Source: CADEDH01 sp965263455
GTDB lineage: Bacteria; Actinomycetota; Acidimicrobiia; Acidimicrobiales; SZUA-35
DNA length: 64,000 bases
Assembly: GCA_965263455.1 (NCBI GenBank)
Contig: CBDHHN010000004.1
Location: 310,001-374,000, forward strand
Reading direction: 5' to 3'
The translations under genes and the position numbers were made by a program. Shown here piece after piece: positions 61,623-64,000 of the stretch. The notes under the pieces are model-generated. The model made no database searches, had not been told where the DNA came from, and was given only the letters and a program-made list of their open reading frames with translations. Numbering within the stretch: position 1 is the stretch's first letter; each line of letters starts with the position of its first letter.

Positions 61623-61651
61623 ACAGTGCAGCCAGATCGACCCCGTGTCAA
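61623..61651 (-). promoter_or_regulatory. Promoter of the iolE operon
   Basis: On the minus strand TTGACA (61651-61646) is followed after 17 bases by CACTGT (61628-61623), which fits the NANNNT pattern of -10 elements here. The -35 is a full consensus match. Transcription would begin near 61616. Confidence 0.6.
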
Positions 61652-61678
61652 GTCTTGTCACGTTGTTGTCAGGAATCT

Positions 61679-61692
61679 TTGGAGCGCTCCAA
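61679..61692. promoter_or_regulatory. LacI-type operator 2 (perfect palindrome TTGGAGCGCTCCAA)
   Basis: This perfect 14-bp dyad, with the central CG typical of LacI-family sites, lies 33 bases before the regulator's GTG. It overlaps the expected -35 region of the regulator promoter (-10 TACGGT at 61711-61716), suggesting autorepression. With operator 1 it could also support looping. Confidence 0.85.
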
Positions 61693-61710
61693 TCTGACGG
61701 CTCCCTGTGC

Positions 61711-61716
61711 TACGGT
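61711..61716 (+). promoter_or_regulatory. -10 box TACGGT of the LacI-family gene
   Basis: TACGGT is followed by 8 bases and then the GTG start at 61725, implying a leaderless mRNA. Confidence 0.55.
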
Positions 61717-61724
61717 GCGTGCCC

Positions 61725-62765
61725 GTGACCGACCCGGACCGGCGACCGACCATGGACGATGTGGCCGCAGTGGCCGGCGTGTCCCGTGCGCTGGTGTCGT
61801 TGGTGATGCGGGGCTCACCCAAGGTCTCGGACAAGCGCCGCCAAGCCGTATTGGAGGCGGCCAAGCAGCTCGGCTACCGACCCAACGCCGCCGCCCGACG
61901 GCTGGCCGAACGGCGGTCCAACACCGTCGGCGTGGTCATCAACGACCTGCACAACACCTTCTTCGCCGACGTCGTCGACGGGATCCACAGCGAGGCCACG
62001 GCCCAGGACTACCGCCTGCTGCTCAATTCGGCCTGGCGTCGCGGTGACGACGAGGTCCGGGCCGTCGAGAGCTTCATCGAATACCAGGTCGACGCCGTGA
62101 TCCTGGTCGGCACCCGGGTCGAGCACGGCACCCTCCGCCAGCTGGACCAGGAGATCCCCCTGGTCGCGGTGGGCGTCGACGTCCCCGAACTCGACGCCGT
62201 CACCAACGACGACGAGCGGGGCGGCGAGCTGGCGGCCCACCACATCCTCGGCCTGGGTCACACGTCGGTGGCCCACATCGACGGTGGCCCCGGGGCCGGC
62301 GCGGCCCAGCGGCGACGGGGTTTCGTGAGCACCTGCGCCGAGTACGGGGTGTCACCCCTGGTGCTGGCAGGCGACTTCACCGAGGCGTCGGGCGCCCGGG
62401 CGGTACAGGAGTTGCTGAGCTTCCGGGAACTGCCGACCGCGATCTTCGCCGCCAACGACCTGGTGGCGGTGGCGGCCCGCGACCGGCTGGAGGATGCCGG
62501 CCTCCGGGTTCCCGACGACATCAGCGTGGTCGGCTACGACAACACCGCGCTGGCCGCCCTCAACCACATCGCCCTGACAACCATCAACCAGCCGCGGACC
62601 GAGATGGGGCGCACCGCCCTGCAGTGCGCCGTCGAACGGATCGACAGCGGACGGGGGCCCAGCGCCCCCCACGTGCTCGAACCGGACCTGGTGATCCGGT
62701 CCACCACCGGCCCCCCGCCTCTCTCACCCCCTTCTTCACCCCCGACCCATTCCAGGAGCGGATGA
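61725..62765 (+). CDS. LacI-family transcriptional regulator of the inositol locus
   Basis: A 346-residue repressor. The HTH is at residues 9-29 (TMDDVAAVAGVSRALVSLVM), followed by the hinge helix RPNAAARRLAERRS and a periplasmic-binding-like effector domain (TVGVVINDLHNTFFADVVDG; AIFAANDLVAVAARDRL; DISVVGYDNTALAAL). GTG 61725 is chosen from the HTH position and the TACGGT box ahead. It is divergent from iolE with two matching palindromes between, so it very likely controls the locus in response to inositol or an intermediate. mmsA follows 4 bases later. Confidence 0.9.
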   Translation: MTDPDRRPTMDDVAAVAGVSRALVSLVMRGSPKVSDKRRQAVLEAAKQLGYRPNAAARRLAERRSNTVGVVINDLHNTFFADVVDGIHSEATAQDYRLLLNSAWRRGDDEVRAVESFIEYQVDAVILVGTRVEHGTLRQLDQEIPLVAVGVDVPELDAVTNDDERGGELAAHHILGLGHTSVAHIDGGPGAGAAQRRRGFVSTCAEYGVSPLVLAGDFTEASGARAVQELLSFRELPTAIFAANDLVAVAARDRLEDAGLRVPDDISVVGYDNTALAALNHIALTTINQPRTEMGRTALQCAVERIDSGRGPSAPHVLEPDLVIRSTTGPPPLSPPSSPPTHSRSG

Positions 62766-62769
62766 CCCC

Positions 62770-64000
62770 ATGAGCAACGACACCTTGCAGCACTGGATCG
62801 CCGGCGCCCCCAGCGTCGGCTCCGGCACCACCACCTCCCCGGTCTACGACCCGGCCACCGGCCAGGTGACGGCCCAGGTCGCGCTGGCCGCCCCGGCCGA
62901 CGTCGACGCCGCCGTGGCTGCGGCCTCGGCCGCCTTCACCACCTGGTCGCGCACCTCGCTCAGCGCCCGGACCGAGATCATGTTCCGCTTCCGGGCCCTG
63001 GTCGACGCCCGCCGGCAGGACCTGGCCCGCATCATCTCCTCCCAGCACGGCAAGGTCCTGGCCGATGCCCTGGGCGAGGTGCAGCGAGGGATCGAGGTGG
63101 TCGAGTACGCCTGCGGGATCCCCACCCTGCTCAAGGGCGACATCACGGCCAACGTGTCCCGGTCGGTCGACGCCTACAGTCTCCGCCAGCCCCTGGGCGT
63201 GGTGGCCGGAATCACCCCCTTCAACTTCCCCATGATGGTCCCGTGCTGGATGTTCCCGGTCGCCATCGCCTGTGGCAACACCTTCGTGCTCAAGCCCTCG
63301 GAGAAGGACCCCGGCGTCTCGCTCGTCCTGGCCGAGCTGATCGCCGAGGCCGGCCTGCCCGAGGGCGTGTTCAACGTCGTGCAGGGCGACGCCACCGCCG
63401 TCAACGCCCTCCTCGATCACCCCGACGTGGCCGCCGTGAGCTTCGTCGGCTCGACCCCCATCGCCCAGGCCATCCACCAGCGGGCAACCGCCAACGGCAA
63501 GCGGGTCCAGGCCCTGGGCGGGGCCAAGAACCACATGCTGGTCCTGCCCGACGCCAACATCGACCAGGCGGCCGACGCCGCCGTCAGCGCCGGCTACGGA
63601 TCGGCCGGCGAGCGGTGCATGGCCATCTCCGTGGTGGTTGCGGTCGGCGACGTCGGTGACCGGCTGGTCCCGGCCATCGCCGAACGGATCGACGAACTGA
63701 AGATCGGGCCCGGCCTGTCGGAGGAGCCGATGGACATGGGGGCCCTGGTCACGGCCGATCACCGGGAGCGCGTCGCCTCCTACGTCCAGTTCGGGGTGGA
63801 CGAGGGGGCCGAACTGGTCGTCGACGGTCGGGGCCTGAGCGTGGCCGACCACGAGAACGGCTTCTGGCTCGGCCCCTGCCTGTTCGACCGGGTCACCACC
63901 GACATGAAGATCTACGGCGACGAGATCTTCGGGCCGGTCCTGGCCGTCGTGCGGGCCGAGACCTTCGACGAGGGTCTGGCCGTCATCAACGACAACGCCT
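62770..64000 (+). CDS. mmsA: CoA-acylating (methyl)malonate-semialdehyde dehydrogenase (partial)
   Basis: At least 410 codons of an aldehyde dehydrogenase that runs off the right edge. MmsA/IolA converts malonate semialdehyde, the end of inositol breakdown, to acetyl-CoA. It shows YSLRQPLGVVAGITPFNFPM, IACGNTFVLKPSEKDPG and the catalytic Cys in GYGSAGERCMAISV; the GxxPFNFPMM and lack of the usual second Glu fit the CoA-acylating branch. AGGAGCGG precedes the ATG at 62770, only 4 bases after the LacI gene. Further iol genes probably continue to the right. Confidence 0.93.
   Translation, partial: MSNDTLQHWIAGAPSVGSGTTTSPVYDPATGQVTAQVALAAPADVDAAVAAASAAFTTWSRTSLSARTEIMFRFRALVDARRQDLARIISSQHGKVLADALGEVQRGIEVVEYACGIPTLLKGDITANVSRSVDAYSLRQPLGVVAGITPFNFPMMVPCWMFPVAIACGNTFVLKPSEKDPGVSLVLAELIAEAGLPEGVFNVVQGDATAVNALLDHPDVAAVSFVGSTPIAQAIHQRATANGKRVQALGGAKNHMLVLPDANIDQAADAAVSAGYGSAGERCMAISVVVAVGDVGDRLVPAIAERIDELKIGPGLSEEPMDMGALVTADHRERVASYVQFGVDEGAELVVDGRGLSVADHENGFWLGPCLFDRVTTDMKIYGDEIFGPVLAVVRAETFDEGLAVINDNA

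Overview
The window looks like chromosome from a very GC-rich actinobacterium. GC is high in almost every codon third position, GTG and TTG starts are common, and four F420-type luciferase-like (LLM) oxidoreductases are scattered through it. There are also Tat and lipoprotein signals, an Eis-like acetyltransferase and many acyl-CoA enzymes. A free-living member of Acidimicrobiia (Iamia/Ilumatobacter-like) is my inference and cannot be proven from the sequence alone. I saw no rRNA, tRNA, CRISPR array, transposase or phage gene.

Layout. 1-7102 (+) is a catabolic run: the end of one oligopeptide ABC ATPase, a second ATPase, a sulfatase, a CaiB-type CoA-transferase, an amidohydrolase, an LLM oxidoreductase and a TesB-like thioesterase. 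A hairpin at 7150-7180 separates it from a secreted subtilase (-) with a C-terminal GSSWT repeat. Then come a soluble PAS/chemotaxis-type signalling protein, a Tat-exported PhoX phosphatase with a strong terminator, and a 420-bp gap holding a 16-bp inverted repeat. 12.1-20.2 kb holds a double-HTH regulator, an acyl-CoA synthetase, an LLM enzyme, an Eis-like acetyltransferase, a small metallopeptidase, a thioesterase and an L,D-transpeptidase. 20.3-23.2 kb is one very long acidic membrane protein with three sunset-like domains and two BON domains; two of the sunset-like copies are an exact 288-bp DNA repeat. 23.4-26.9 kb carries trehalose-phosphatase, a NagD-like phosphatase and a D-aminoacylase-like amidohydrolase.

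26.9-30.1 kb (-) holds a Ser/Thr kinase, a membrane-anchored extracellular domain that is probably part of the same gene split by a frameshift, and a Pycsar-effector-like (PycTM/DUF5706) membrane protein with no visible nucleotide cyclase nearby. 30.2-35.3 kb (-) has a FetB-like permease overlapping an enolase-superfamily gene, then a tightly overlapped set of two crotonases and an acyl-CoA-dehydrogenase-like flavoprotein. 35.4-50.5 kb mixes a biotinyl/lipoyl carrier, a patatin, a divergent pair of glycoside-active genes, a DUF3179 lipoprotein, two more LLM enzymes, a NERD protein, penicillin acylase, a permuted CaiB transferase, a PadR regulator with a clear palindrome, and a kinase-fold phosphotransferase.

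50.5 kb to the right edge is an inositol-catabolism locus. Leftward from 61504 it reads iolE, sugar-binding lipoprotein, permease, ATPase, a Gfo/Idh/MocA dehydrogenase, SDR, iolG, an RmlD-like reductase and iolD. Rightward are a LacI-family regulator and mmsA/iolA, which runs off the window. Two LacI-type palindromes lie between the divergent promoters. The encoded steps are uptake by ABC transporter, oxidation of inositol to inosose (IolG), dehydration (IolE), ring hydrolysis (IolD) and final semialdehyde oxidation to acyl-CoA (MmsA). iolB, iolC and iolJ are not in view. Recurrent TANNNT boxes 6-8 bases before start codons suggest that several genes here are transcribed as leaderless mRNAs.
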